From: Haloterrigena turkmenica DSM 5511
GTDB taxonomy: Archaea > Halobacteriota > Halobacteria > Halobacteriales > Natrialbaceae
NCBI RefSeq assembly: GCF_000025325.1
Contig: NC_013743.1
Span: 2,728,001 to 2,792,000 of the forward strand
Length of the DNA stretch: 64,000 nucleotides
Direction: 5' to 3'
Shown here: positions 29,313 through 38,127 of the stretch, one piece after another
How the letters are laid out: every line of letters starts with the position of its first letter
Numbering within the stretch: position 1 is the stretch's first letter
Made by a program: the position numbers and the translations under genes
Notes under the pieces: generated by a model
Databases searched by the model: none
Told to the model about the DNA's origin: nothing
The model's input: the letters and a program-made list of their open reading frames with translations, nothing else

Positions 29313-30341
29313 TTACGACGACCGTTCGTCGACGCGTTCGGAGACCGTCAGGAGGTCTCGAATAGCCGTCAGCGCCTCGTCGACCGCAGCCTCGTCGATC
29401 GTCGTCGCGTCGCCGTCGAGCGCTTTGTCGCCCTCACTCGAGTCGGAACCGATCGCCGGTACTGACAGTCGGAGGACGAGCGCATCGCCGTCGGTCAGCA
29501 AATCCGTCGCCGGCGGAATCGCGGTCGCGTAGCGTGCGGCGAAGGCCCGGAGATGCACAGCAGCGCCGGGAATCCGGAGCTCGACGGATCCCGCTGACAG
29601 CGCGTGAACGAGCAGGTGGTCGTCGGCCAGCGACGGGGCGTCGATCGCGACCGTCGATTCCTCGGAGGTCATCTCGCCGCTGGACTCGAGGTCGAGGTCG
29701 CGATCGAGGTCGGAACCGGCGCGGAACTCGAACGCGGGTTCGCGCTCCGTCGCGAGCGACCGGTAGGCGTCGACGACCGACGGCGGTCCGCCTGTGGAAT
29801 CGCGGTCGCCGTCGATCGCGGACGCCAGCAACGCCGCCCGGTACGCTCCCCGATCCGTGCCGCGGGCAGCGAGTCGGTCCCGGAGCCACTCGAGCGGAAC
29901 CGTCGCGTCGATCGTCGGGTCGGTGTCCGTCGCCGACTCCTCGAGACTGTCTGCCGGTGCGAGCAGGACGACCCGACAGTCTCCTCGTCGCCCCTCGAGA
30001 GCGTCCGCGTCATCGTCGGCGCTCGAGCCGAAATCGGTTGCGACCGTCAAAACGAGATCCACTCGTTCGTTCTGCTCCCCGCGTTCGAGTACCACCTCGA
30101 GGACGGACGCGGACCGTCTGCGAGCGGTATCGAAATTAGCGGTCTCGACGTCGCCGAACGAATCCCGTGCTTCGAGGTCCGTCACCGATTCGGTCTCGGT
30201 CCCGATATCGATCTCGAGACCGATCGCCTCGAGCAGCCACGACCGAAACGCGTCCGAGAGCGACAGTTCCTCGAGGACGATCAGCGCGACGTCCCGAGGC
30301 GTGACCGATTCGAAGCGAACGGAATCCGCGGGCGTGGGCAT
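29313..30341 (-). CDS. Haloarchaeal protein of unknown function
   Basis: The 342-residue, very acidic soluble protein begins MPTPADSVRFESVTPRDVAL. The first 40 residues look helical (VALIVLEELSLSDAFRSWLL), and the middle contains Asp-rich linkers (SADDDADALEG, SDLDRDLDLES). No catalytic motif or membrane segment is recognised. ATG 30341 is preferred; a longer frame to 30494 begins with Arg-rich codons antisense to the next gene. The function is unknown. Confidence 0.7.
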   Translation of the reverse strand: MPTPADSVRFESVTPRDVALIVLEELSLSDAFRSWLLEAIGLEIDIGTETESVTDLEARDSFGDVETANFDTARRRSASVLEVVLERGEQNERVDLVLTVATDFGSSADDDADALEGRRGDCRVVLLAPADSLEESATDTDPTIDATVPLEWLRDRLAARGTDRGAYRAALLASAIDGDRDSTGGPPSVVDAYRSLATEREPAFEFRAGSDLDRDLDLESSGEMTSEESTVAIDAPSLADDHLLVHALSAGSVELRIPGAAVHLRAFAARYATAIPPATDLLTDGDALVLRLSVPAIGSDSSEGDKALDGDATTIDEAAVDEALTAIRDLLTVSERVDERSS

Positions 30342-30450
30342 GTCTCGGTGCTGTTGGGCCGTCGCCAAGAGCGTTCGGTTCGCGTCGACGACCGACGCTC
30401 GAGGAGTCTCGCGTCGAGGACCGCTGAACCGGGCCGGCCGATGAGTCGGA

Positions 30451-31026
30451 TCAGCGCCGCGACCGGTACGCACCGACGGCCCCGAGGAGACCAATCGCGG
30501 CGACGGCGGCGCCGACGGATCCGAGACCGCTCTCGTCAGACTGGTCGTCGGTGTCGGTCCGAGAGTCGTTGTCCGCGTCTTCGGCTCCGGAGTCGTCGCC
30601 GGGGTATTCGAGTTCGGTGTGATCGCCGACCTCCTTCTCGAAGTGCGTGTGGACCTCGGTTCCTTCGAGGGTCCCCTCCAGATGGACGACGTACTCGCCG
30701 GGTTCCGTGAAGATCACCGGAGCCTCGTACACGCCGGGTTCGCCGTGTTTCTCGCTGACCTCGAGCGGGGTTTTCTCGCTTCCCGAGGCGTCGATCGATA
30801 CGGTTAGCGTCTCGGCCTGTCCGTCGACCGGCTCTCCTGTCTCGTTATCGACGATTTCGAACTCCAACCACATCCGCTCGCCGGTGACAAGCGGTTCGTC
30901 CGCTCCGCCGAAGGTGACGTCGTAGCCGTCGAGCTCTTGGGTCTCGTGGGCTACAACGGGTCCGACGGCGACGGTCATCAGTACTGTGATCACGACGAGT
31001 GCAGTGAGCGGTTTGCGCCAGCGCAT
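30451..31026 (-). CDS. Exported beta-sandwich protein with C-terminal anchor
   Basis: The 191-residue protein has a Sec-type signal (MRWRKPLTALVVITVLMTVA, cleavage likely near VVAHE), an Ig-like or FixH/YtkA-like beta-sandwich domain (residues 28-130: VTGERMWLEFEIVDNETGEP, then GEPGVYEAPVIFTEPGEYVV), an acidic Asp/Ser linker, and a C-terminal helix GLGSVGAAVAAIGLLGAVGA ending RSRR. This layout puts the domain outside the cell on a membrane stalk. The C-terminus resembles but does not match the PGF-CTERM sorting signal. An inverted repeat CGAGATG/CATCTCG lies just before the start. Confidence 0.75.
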   Translation of the reverse strand: MRWRKPLTALVVITVLMTVAVGPVVAHETQELDGYDVTFGGADEPLVTGERMWLEFEIVDNETGEPVDGQAETLTVSIDASGSEKTPLEVSEKHGEPGVYEAPVIFTEPGEYVVHLEGTLEGTEVHTHFEKEVGDHTELEYPGDDSGAEDADNDSRTDTDDQSDESGLGSVGAAVAAIGLLGAVGAYRSRR

Positions 31027-31321
31027 GCGAGATGGGACGTAATCTCATCTCGAAAAGAATCTGGTTCGATTCTCTGGTAGCCGTATCAGGAACTATATAG
31101 CAATATTTCGGCCGATTCAAGCGTTACTGGCGAGCTCATTCACAGAAGTGACGATATATATACAGTTTCTCGGCCTGTCGGCGTGTACGCATAGTGAAAC
31201 GAATGCCGCGTTCGTCCGCATCGCTATCGGACGATCCGATTTGAAAGCGCGCGAGGACGACTCGAGGATTGCTCGCGAGAGCAGCGAACCGAGAGAGACG
31301 GAAATCAGCGGGTTCGGACGT

Positions 31322-32251
31322 CTAGACGTACTCGAACCACTCGTCGTACTCGTCGGTCTCCCGCTCGACGACCTCGAAGAACTTCTGCTGAATTTCCTCG
31401 GTGACCGGGCCGCGAGAGCCGTCGCCGATGACGACGTTGTCGACCTTCCGGATGGGCGTGACCTCGGCCGCGGAGCCGGTGAAGAACAGCTCGTCGGCCG
31501 TGTTGAGTTCGCCCCGTGAGATCGAGACGTTGTCGTGGACCGTGTAGCCGAGGTCCTCGGCGATCTCGATCACGGTGTCGCGGGTGATGCCGTCGAGGAT
31601 GGACTCGGAGAGGCCGGGCGTGTGGAGCTCGCCGTCGCGAACGAGGAAGATGTTCTCGCCGGGGCCTTCGGCGACGTTGCCCTCCTTGTTGAGGACGATC
31701 GCCTCGGCGAAGCCGTTCCGGCGCGCCTCCTCGCCGGCGAGCATGCTGTTGACGTACAGTCCCGTCGTCTTCGCGTTCGTCGGAATCTGGCTCGAGGCGT
31801 GTTTCCGCCACGAGGAGATCATGACCTCGATCCCCTCTTCGAGGGCTTCCTCGCCGAGGTAGGCGCCCCACGGCCAGACGGCGATCGCGGTGCGCGTCGG
31901 GCAGTCCTTCGGACTGACACCCAGCGAGTTGTAGCCGTAGAAGGCGACCGGCCGGATGTAACAGGACTCTAAGTCCTGGCGCTGGATGAGCTCCTTCGTC
32001 GCCTCGGTGAGCTCCTCCTTCGTGTAGTCGATATCCATCTCGTAGGGCTTGGCCGACTGGAAGAGCCGTTCTAAGTGTTCCTCCCAGCGGAAGATCGCGG
32101 GGCCCTCCGCGGTGTCGTAACACCGTGCGCCCTCGAAGACGCCGCTGCCGTAGTGCAGTCCGTGCGTGAGGACGTGGACCTGCGCCTCGTCCCAGTCGAC
32201 GAACTCGCCGTCCATCCAGATCGTGTCGACGTCCATCTCGTCGAATCCCAT
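31322..32251 (-). CDS. ilvE: Branched-chain amino acid aminotransferase
   Basis: This 309-residue fold-type IV PLP enzyme moves amino groups between glutamate and the keto acids of Leu, Ile and Val. The PLP lysine is Lys161 in IPTNAKTTGLYVNSML. Other family marks are HYGSGVFEGARCY, EGPGENIFLV and ELFFTGSAAEVTPI. ATG 32251 (MGFDEMDVDT) gives a normal length. An upstream frame in the ATG region is not coding-like. The gene is not in an ilv operon and appears to have its own promoter (AT-richer block at 32255-32295). Confidence 0.95.
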   Translation of the reverse strand: MGFDEMDVDTIWMDGEFVDWDEAQVHVLTHGLHYGSGVFEGARCYDTAEGPAIFRWEEHLERLFQSAKPYEMDIDYTKEELTEATKELIQRQDLESCYIRPVAFYGYNSLGVSPKDCPTRTAIAVWPWGAYLGEEALEEGIEVMISSWRKHASSQIPTNAKTTGLYVNSMLAGEEARRNGFAEAIVLNKEGNVAEGPGENIFLVRDGELHTPGLSESILDGITRDTVIEIAEDLGYTVHDNVSISRGELNTADELFFTGSAAEVTPIRKVDNVVIGDGSRGPVTEEIQQKFFEVVERETDEYDEWFEYV

Positions 32252-32486
32252 GATCGAGAGTGTTACAAGCCACCGTACTAAGTGTTCGCGGTTTCGGGTG
32301 CGAAAATCGAACCGAGCGGCGTTGCTTGCCGTTGAATCTTACTCAAATGCGGCCGTGATGACGACCGACTGGGGACGCAGGATGCAGACGGCGAATCATC
32401 AGATAGCAGTCTTCCGCTGCGGATGACCAGTATCCGTCTCGAGACGAGATCGGAGAACAAACGTGATCGACTGGGCCGAGCGCTGC

Positions 32487-33014
32487 CTACTCGGAATCGA
32501 CGGGGTTCTCGAGCAGGCCGTCGACGAGCCGCGTAAATCGATCGACCAATCGGTCCGGCACCGTCGGTGAGATCTCCGAGAGCAGCGGCGCGGTTCGGTC
32601 GGGTCGGGACAGCGAGAGTGTGACGCGATTGCGCTCTCCGTACTCCTTCTCGACGATGTCGCACTCGACCAGGTTATCGAGGTGGTACTCGAGGGTGCTC
32701 CGGGCGATGTCGAGTTCGTCCGCGACCGCGGCCGGTCGGCTAGAGCCGCGCTCGATCAAGAGGAGGACGATCTCGCGGGTCGTCTCGCGGCGAAACAGCG
32801 CCAGCGCGGCGCGCTCCCACTCGTCGTACTGCGGGGGATAGTAGTGGGTCTGCCCGTAGAGTTCCTCGCGAACGAGTTCGTCGGCGTCGATCAGCCGACG
32901 AACGTGATACTGGATCTGTCCCGGCGCGTACGTCGACTCGCGGACGAGTTCGTTGAAGTGGATTCCGGCGTTGGCCCGAACGTGTGCCCTGATCTGTCGT
33001 CGTGTCTCGCTCAT
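32487..33014 (-). CDS. Transcriptional regulator with two winged-helix domains
   Basis: The 175-residue protein has a first winged helix (residues 1-60, IRAHVRANAGIHFNELVRES then GQIQYHVRRLIDADEL) and a second (70-150, ERGSSRPAAVADELDIARST then LEYHLDNLVECDIVEK). Repeated wHTH proteins of this type are common in haloarchaea. It is divergent from the small membrane protein at 33302, with a 287-base gap between them, so it may control that gene. No ligand domain is seen. Confidence 0.88.
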   Translation of the reverse strand: MSETRRQIRAHVRANAGIHFNELVRESTYAPGQIQYHVRRLIDADELVREELYGQTHYYPPQYDEWERAALALFRRETTREIVLLLIERGSSRPAAVADELDIARSTLEYHLDNLVECDIVEKEYGERNRVTLSLSRPDRTAPLLSEISPTVPDRLVDRFTRLVDGLLENPVDSE

Positions 33015-33301
33015 TGTGGACGTGGTCGTCGTGATCGATGCCCCGCCAGCGGGGCTGCTATCATCGAATAGCGACCACGACCGGATAACGGCTTCTGCTC
33101 GTTCCCGACAGCTGGGAACGGGTCATACGACCCGTCTTGATGGGATAATCGGTGAAATATGAAATCGACGCAGACGCGAGCGAGTGCTCGAGATGCCCGT
33201 CTTCGATCGATTCGATGTGAGACGGATGATCACCGTGGTACGACGACTCGTGAACAACCGAAGCGCATAGGTAGCGTTCCCGCCCAGCTAGTGTATCGCG
33301 G

Positions 33302-33664
33302 ATGGAACATACGAGTCCCCTCGACATCCCGTGGCTGGATCCGCAACTGGCGCCGGTGTTGATAGTCGTGATCGTCCTCGCCGCCGTCGGCACGACGATC
33401 CTCTTTTGCTGCGGGCTCGTCGCGTACTCGAGACGGCGCTCGCCCCGGTATCTACTGATTACGGCCGTGCTCGGACTGCTCGTGGTTCGGTCTGTCGTCG
33501 GCCTCGGTACCGTGTTCGGCGTGGTTCCGATGACGGTCCACCACCTCGTCGAACACGGGTTCGACTTCGCGATCGCCGTGCTCGTCCTCTATGCGGTCTA
33601 CCGAAGCGGACCGATGGCCGATACTGAGACGAACCGCGAGCGTCCCTCGAAGTCCGACGATTAG
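33302..33664 (+). CDS. Three-helix membrane protein
   Basis: The 120-residue protein has three hydrophobic helices (about residues 18-40, 51-75 and 86-100), with VMHHLVEHG-like VHHLVEHGFDFAIAVLVLY at the third. The C-terminal 20 residues are charged. It lies head-to-head with the two-wing HTH gene, an arrangement often seen for small regulator/membrane-protein pairs in haloarchaea. I recall related proteins under a DUF label (DUF7471) but cannot confirm it. The function is unknown. Confidence 0.75.
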   Translation: MEHTSPLDIPWLDPQLAPVLIVVIVLAAVGTTILFCCGLVAYSRRRSPRYLLITAVLGLLVVRSVVGLGTVFGVVPMTVHHLVEHGFDFAIAVLVLYAVYRSGPMADTETNRERPSKSDD

Positions 33665-33727
33665 TCTCGAACGACGGCCGAAAATCCCGCTACCGAACGC
33701 ATCTGCACGTTTCAGCGTGACGCCGCG

Positions 33728-34156
33728 TTACTCGTCGTCGAACTCGAGGGCCACCGAGTTAATGCAGTAGCGTTTGCCCGTGGGGTCGGGGCCGTCCTCG
33801 AAGACGTGGCCGAGGTGGCCGCCGCAGTTGGCACACAGGACCTCGGTGCGGCGCATCCCGTGGCTGTTGTCTTGCCGAGTCTCGACGCGGTCGTCGTCGA
33901 CGTCGTAGAAACTGGGCCAGCCGCAGCCGGACTCGAATTTCGTGTCGCCGTCGAACAGTTCGGCGCCGCAGCCGGCGCAGGCGTACGTCCCGTCCGCTTT
34001 GTGATCGACGTACTCGCCGCTAAAGGGCGGTTCGGTGCCGGCCTCGCGCAGGATGCGGTACTCCTCCTCGCTCAGTCGATCGCGCCACTCGGCGTCGCTG
34101 TCCGGAAGGTCGCCGTCAGCGTCGTCGCGGGGCTGATCGCTCGTATCGTGTTCCAT
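33728..34156 (-). CDS. msrB: Peptide-methionine (R)-S-oxide reductase
   Basis: This 142-residue MsrB repairs oxidised methionine. The catalytic Cys131 is in [10 protein letters not shown], and the zinc site is the two CxxC pairs CAGC and [15 protein letters not shown] and [11 protein letters not shown] are further signatures. The N-terminal 20 residues are an acidic leader. It faces the small membrane protein and is followed upstream by a tiny zinc gene on the same strand, with about 80 bases between. Confidence 0.95.
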   Translation of the reverse strand: MEHDTSDQPRDDADGDLPDSDAEWRDRLSEEEYRILREAGTEPPFSGEYVDHKADGTYACAGCGAELFDGDTKFESGCGWPSFYDVDDDRVETRQDNSHGMRRTEVLCANCGGHLGHVFEDGPDPTGKRYCINSVALEFDDE

Positions 34157-34234
34157 GGAGTTCCCTAGGGGAGAGACGCCTAAGAGTCTGTGCGTTCCGA
34201 CGGGGTATCGAGTCGCAATCCGTTGTTCGCGGTT

Positions 34235-34396
34235 CTATCGACTCGTGATAACGTCGGTACTCTCACAGTCGGGACACTGTGTCATACGGCCCAGTTTCGG
34301 GACGTCGATGCGACGCCACGCGTCGTCGCCGCCGGGCGCTTCGAACCCGCAGTTGCGACACCGGGACAGGCCGAGGCTGGTCGAGTTACTCGCCAT
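34235..34396 (-). CDS. Small zinc-ribbon protein under a palindromic operator
   Basis: The 53-residue protein has Cys pairs CRNC (LSRCRNCGFEAPGG) and CPDC (MTQCPDCESTDV), a zinc-ribbon spacing. It starts MASNSTSLGLSRCRNC, a sequence type I know as widespread among haloarchaeal mini zinc proteins. ATG 34396 is chosen because a perfect 9-bp inverted repeat lies 8-29 bases upstream, where a promoter should be. The frame continues 9 codons further upstream, but those codons run into the palindrome. The function is unknown. Confidence 0.75.
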   Translation of the reverse strand: MASNSTSLGLSRCRNCGFEAPGGDDAWRRIDVPKLGRMTQCPDCESTDVITSR

Positions 34397-34404
34397 AGAT
34401 CGAT

Positions 34405-34425
34405 CTATGCGACACGGTCGCATAG
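34405..34425 (-). promoter_or_regulatory. Perfect 9-bp inverted repeat, possible operator
   Basis: CTATGCGAC (34405-34413), then ACG, then GTCGCATAG (34417-34425) form a perfect dyad 9-29 bases before the ATG at 34396. On a leaderless transcript this overlaps the expected TATA region, so a dimeric regulator bound here would block transcription. The role is inferred from placement only. Confidence 0.5.
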
Positions 34426-34569
34426 AAGTTGTTCACGGTCGCGCTGACAGTCACCGATCGGAATGAAACTATCAGTCTCGTTCGACCCCACCGGATTCGA
34501 ACGTGGGCCGTGCGCGACGGTGTTGCGACACGGTTCGGCGTCTAGCTGATGGTTCGACAGCCGACAGCA

Positions 34570-35142
34570 TCAGTCGGATCGAGACGACTCCACGTCGGCG
34601 CGACTCTGCCCGTAATCGGTCGCCCGATCCGATGATCGGTCGGTCAACCCGTCGCTCGATCCCTCGTCGACGGCCAGCGGTGACTCCGCGTCCTCGAGGA
34701 GCGTCTCGAGCCGATCGAAGACATCGATCGTCCGGTCGCCATCGCGACAGGGCGCGACGTGGAGGAGTTCGTCGCCGTCGAACTCCGCGACCGCGATCGT
34801 CGGGAGCCGCCAGACGTCGTGTGACTCGCCCGTGATCGACGACTCGACGTGCGTGTTTCGGAAGAACGGCTCGAGCCGGCGCCCCGTGCGAGCCGCCCAG
34901 TTCTCGAAGGCCTCGAGTCGGCGCTCGATCCGACAGAGCTGGGGAATTTGCATCGCTCGCTCGGGTCGATCGACCTCGATTTCCTTGCCCCAGACGCTCA
35001 CGTCTACCGACTCGATCGGCGCCTGCGACTCGAGATCGGAGAGCTGCTCGAGAGCGCGTTCCTGCGTCGGACCGGCGCTCGCGGGGGCGAACGATCGGAT
35101 CCACAGTTCGACTGACGTCGGTGTTGTAGTGGGGTTCGACAC
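34570..35142 (-). CDS. Haloarchaeal HTH-like protein
   Basis: The 190-residue protein starts MSNPTTTPTSVELWIRSFAP. The pattern VELW.RS.AP...........LE.L, then VSVWGKEIEVDRPERAM and CRIERRLEAFENWA, is that of a haloarchaeal family often labelled as HTH-domain proteins, with the later beta part WRLPTIAVAEFDGDELLHVA. The last 40 residues are charged and disordered. It is probably regulatory; no target is known. It is divergent from the gene at 35370. Confidence 0.7.
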   Translation of the reverse strand: MSNPTTTPTSVELWIRSFAPASAGPTQERALEQLSDLESQAPIESVDVSVWGKEIEVDRPERAMQIPQLCRIERRLEAFENWAARTGRRLEPFFRNTHVESSITGESHDVWRLPTIAVAEFDGDELLHVAPCRDGDRTIDVFDRLETLLEDAESPLAVDEGSSDGLTDRSSDRATDYGQSRADVESSRSD

Positions 35143-35369
35143 GTATCTGAGCCGTCCACAGATGTGTACAAAAGTGTTGTCTGAATCATAATTTGGATTG
35201 AAATAATGGTTGGCGGCGGCCGTGGTGATTTCCGCGTCGCGGGCCCACCAGAGAGCGTGCGAACGCTACTGATCGGTCGTGGTGGTCCACACTGGCGATT
35301 GCCGACACCTATTGGCGACCAGCACCGAAACGCACACATTCAGGGTCCCCGGTCGCCAACGCTTCAGCA

Positions 35370-36602
35370 ATGACCGTTTCACGAACCGTCGAACTCGAGG
35401 GGCACATCATCGACTCGGGGACGATGGGCCACTGTTTCGGGGTCGTGATGGACATGGGCGGCGAGTTCGAGGTCGAGGAGTTCGAGGTCGGCCGCCACAA
35501 ACACGCGGAGACGTACTGCCGGATGCGCGTGATGGCCGAGAGCGAGGACGACCTGCGGGCGATCCTCCACGAACTCAACCAGCAGGGCGCGACCGTCGCC
35601 GACCCCCGCGATGCGACGCTCGAGGCGGCGCCGGAGGACGGGGTCGTCCCCGTCGATTTCTACTCGACGACCAACCACCCGACGTTCGTCCGCGTCGACG
35701 GCGAGTGGGTCGAAGTCGAGAACGTCGAGATGGACTGTACTCTCGTCGTAGACCGAGGCGAAGACGGCGAGGACCCGCGCGTCTACACGAAGGTCCTGAA
35801 CGCCGTCGAGGAGGGCGATCTCGTCGTCACCGGCGAGACCGGGATCCGCGTCGAACCGCCGGAACGCCCCCGCAACGGCAGTGGTTCGTTCGGCTTCATG
35901 CAGGGCGGCGTCTCGAGCGAGCGGCCCTCGGCGTCACTGATCGAGGAGATCGCCGACGAGATGCGCGAGGTCCGGGAAAACGACGGGAACGTCCTCGTCG
36001 TCTGCGGCCCGGCGATCGTCCACTCCGGCGGCCGGGACGCGCTCGCCGACCTCGTCCGTGCGGACTACATCGACGCGCTTTCGGCCGGCAACGGCTTCGC
36101 CGTCCACGACCTGGAGCGCGACCTCTACGGCACCTCGCTGGGCGTCGACACCGAGAGCCTCGAGCACCCGCGAAAGGGGCACAAACACCACATCTACACG
36201 ATCAGCGAGATCGCCCGCCTCGGCGGGATCGAAGAGGCCGTCGACGAGGGCGTCGTCGACGAGGGCGTGATGTACGAGTGCGTGCGCAACGACGTCCCCT
36301 ACGTCCTCGCGGGCTCGATCCGCGATGACGGCCCGCTCCCGGACACGATTACCGACTCGATCGCGGCCCAGAACGCGATCCGCGAGCAGGCCCAGGAGGC
36401 CGACATCGTGCTCATGCTCGCGACGCTGCTCCACTCGGTCGCCGTCGGCAACTGCCTCCCCTCGACAACCAAGACCGTCTGCGTCGACATCAACCCGGCC
36501 ACCGTCACCCAACTGCTCGACCGCGGCAGCGCCCAGGCCATCGGCATGGTCACCGACATCGGGACCTTCATCCCGATGCTCGCCGAGGAACTGCTCGAGT
36601 AA
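35370..36602 (+). CDS. Archaeal-type ornithine cyclodeaminase / LOR-SDH family (TIGR00300)
   Basis: The 410-residue protein belongs to the TIGR00300 (LOR/SDH-like) family. The N-terminal regulator-like part is HIIDSGTMGHCFGVVMDMGG. The middle contains DFYSTTNHPTFVR, and the C-terminal NAD-binding half has LVVCGPAIVHSGGRDAL, GNGFAVHDLERDLYGTSLG and NPATVTQLLDRGSAQAIG. Archaeal members are reported to convert ornithine to proline with release of ammonia, so it may link arginine breakdown to proline synthesis. I state this by family resemblance; no arginine gene is adjacent. ATG 35370 is the natural start. Confidence 0.85.
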   Translation: MTVSRTVELEGHIIDSGTMGHCFGVVMDMGGEFEVEEFEVGRHKHAETYCRMRVMAESEDDLRAILHELNQQGATVADPRDATLEAAPEDGVVPVDFYSTTNHPTFVRVDGEWVEVENVEMDCTLVVDRGEDGEDPRVYTKVLNAVEEGDLVVTGETGIRVEPPERPRNGSGSFGFMQGGVSSERPSASLIEEIADEMREVRENDGNVLVVCGPAIVHSGGRDALADLVRADYIDALSAGNGFAVHDLERDLYGTSLGVDTESLEHPRKGHKHHIYTISEIARLGGIEEAVDEGVVDEGVMYECVRNDVPYVLAGSIRDDGPLPDTITDSIAAQNAIREQAQEADIVLMLATLLHSVAVGNCLPSTTKTVCVDINPATVTQLLDRGSAQAIGMVTDIGTFIPMLAEELLE

Positions 36603-36758
36603 CTGCCGCCGATCGAACTGCGTTCTCGTTTTCCGCTGGGTCAGATTCGAACGATACTCTGGCGATAGAGCCTCTAGCCAAATGGGGTTTCTTTTGGACA
36701 ATACCATTGGCTATTTCCGATAGACTTAGTTAGTTGAATTATGTATCCGAACCATACG

Positions 36759-38096
36759 ATGGATCGACGATCAACACCGACACCGACGCGCCGACGGTGG
36801 CTCGCAGCCTGCGGCGGCGCATCGGTCGGTATTGCCGGTCTTTCCGGCTGTACGGGTAGTGACGATTCGGACGGCGAAAACGGTACTTCTGAATCCGACG
36901 GCGACGGTGAGAAACCCGATGAAAACGGGACCAACGGCAGTCACAACGGCTCGATCGGCGAATCGTGGCCGATGGCACGGTTCTCGGCGAACAACGGGAT
37001 GGTTACTGATGAGTGGAGCGGACCTGAAGGTCCGCTCGAGGAACGGTGGACGGTCGAAATAGAAGATGGAGCGGTTTCAGGACCTGTTGTCGGTCACGGC
37101 CTCGTCTATGTCGCGGATGAGACGTCGACACTCCACGCGATCGACCATACGACTGGCGACGTCGAGTGGACATACGAACCGGAACTGCCACCGGAGACAC
37201 CTCCAAATCCGCAGTGGGAACCGACGACGCCCGCGGTAACTGACGACGCCGTGTACTTTCTTACTGAAACCCTGTATGCACTCGAGCCCAAGAGCGGTGA
37301 TGTCTTGTGGTCGATCGAACTCGGGTCCCTGTACTCTGGAGACATTCGTGTCTACGATGGGATCGTATATGTCCACAACGGTGGAAAACTATACGCAATT
37401 GATTCTAATAACCAAACTATCGTCTGGGAGGATGAAGCTAGTTCCACACAGGATATAGCCATCGGAGATGACGGCATGTTCTACGTAGTTCGGCGAACAA
37501 ACAATGGCCATGATTACGAGGTAATGGGAATTGACATTTCGTCTAAGGGGACAGAGTGGACGTATTCTCCACCGGGAAACGTAGCCTCCGGTTTTGGATT
37601 ACTGGTTCGTGATGGAACAGTATATCTTAACGAGATGGAAAAGCTACTGATGATTGATGGTGTAACTGGTGATGTCGAAATACTCGCCGAATTCGAACAA
37701 ACGAGCGAACTTGTCCCAACAACCGGTCGTGCACCAACAATCGCAGACGGAATTGCCTATTCCCCGGCTCCGAGCAGGTATCCTGCTGTCCAAGCAGTCA
37801 ATTTAAGCACTGGTAAAGAACCCGATATATGGGATTCGAGTGCTCTTAAAAACGGACCAACAGGCATCCAACCGTTCGTTACTGATGGTACACTCTACGT
37901 TTGGCGTGATCCAGGATATGTTCAGTTAGATGCTATTAATACTAAAACTGGAAAACAACAATGGACAACCCATACAACAGATCACATTGACTTAATCGGT
38001 GGGCGTATCAGAGGATACGCAATCCTCAGCGATACTGTGGTGTTCACATATAACTCTGGGAGTGGTAGTACTATCAGTACACTCGAACCAGAATAG
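36759..38096 (+). CDS. Lipoprotein with PQQ-type beta-propeller repeats
   Basis: The 445-residue precursor has a twin-arginine-like start (TRRRWLAACGG) and a lipobox ending GLSGC, so it is probably a Tat-exported lipoprotein. After an acidic Gly/Ser/Asp linker, residues 70 to the end hold repeated PQQ/WD-like blades, for example GLVYVADETSTLHAID, LYALEPKSGDVLWSIE, and LYAIDSNNQTIVWED. Such propellers bind partners or act like BamB; no PQQ-enzyme residues are seen. ATG at 36741 (MYPNHTM) is 6 codons upstream and also possible. GC content falls sharply from about 37,300 to the end, and codons become AT-rich. Confidence 0.8.
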   Translation: MDRRSTPTPTRRRWLAACGGASVGIAGLSGCTGSDDSDGENGTSESDGDGEKPDENGTNGSHNGSIGESWPMARFSANNGMVTDEWSGPEGPLEERWTVEIEDGAVSGPVVGHGLVYVADETSTLHAIDHTTGDVEWTYEPELPPETPPNPQWEPTTPAVTDDAVYFLTETLYALEPKSGDVLWSIELGSLYSGDIRVYDGIVYVHNGGKLYAIDSNNQTIVWEDEASSTQDIAIGDDGMFYVVRRTNNGHDYEVMGIDISSKGTEWTYSPPGNVASGFGLLVRDGTVYLNEMEKLLMIDGVTGDVEILAEFEQTSELVPTTGRAPTIADGIAYSPAPSRYPAVQAVNLSTGKEPDIWDSSALKNGPTGIQPFVTDGTLYVWRDPGYVQLDAINTKTGKQQWTTHTTDHIDLIGGRIRGYAILSDTVVFTYNSGSGSTISTLEPE

Positions 38097-38127
38097 TCAT
38101 TGGGAGAAGCATTATCTATATATCGGC

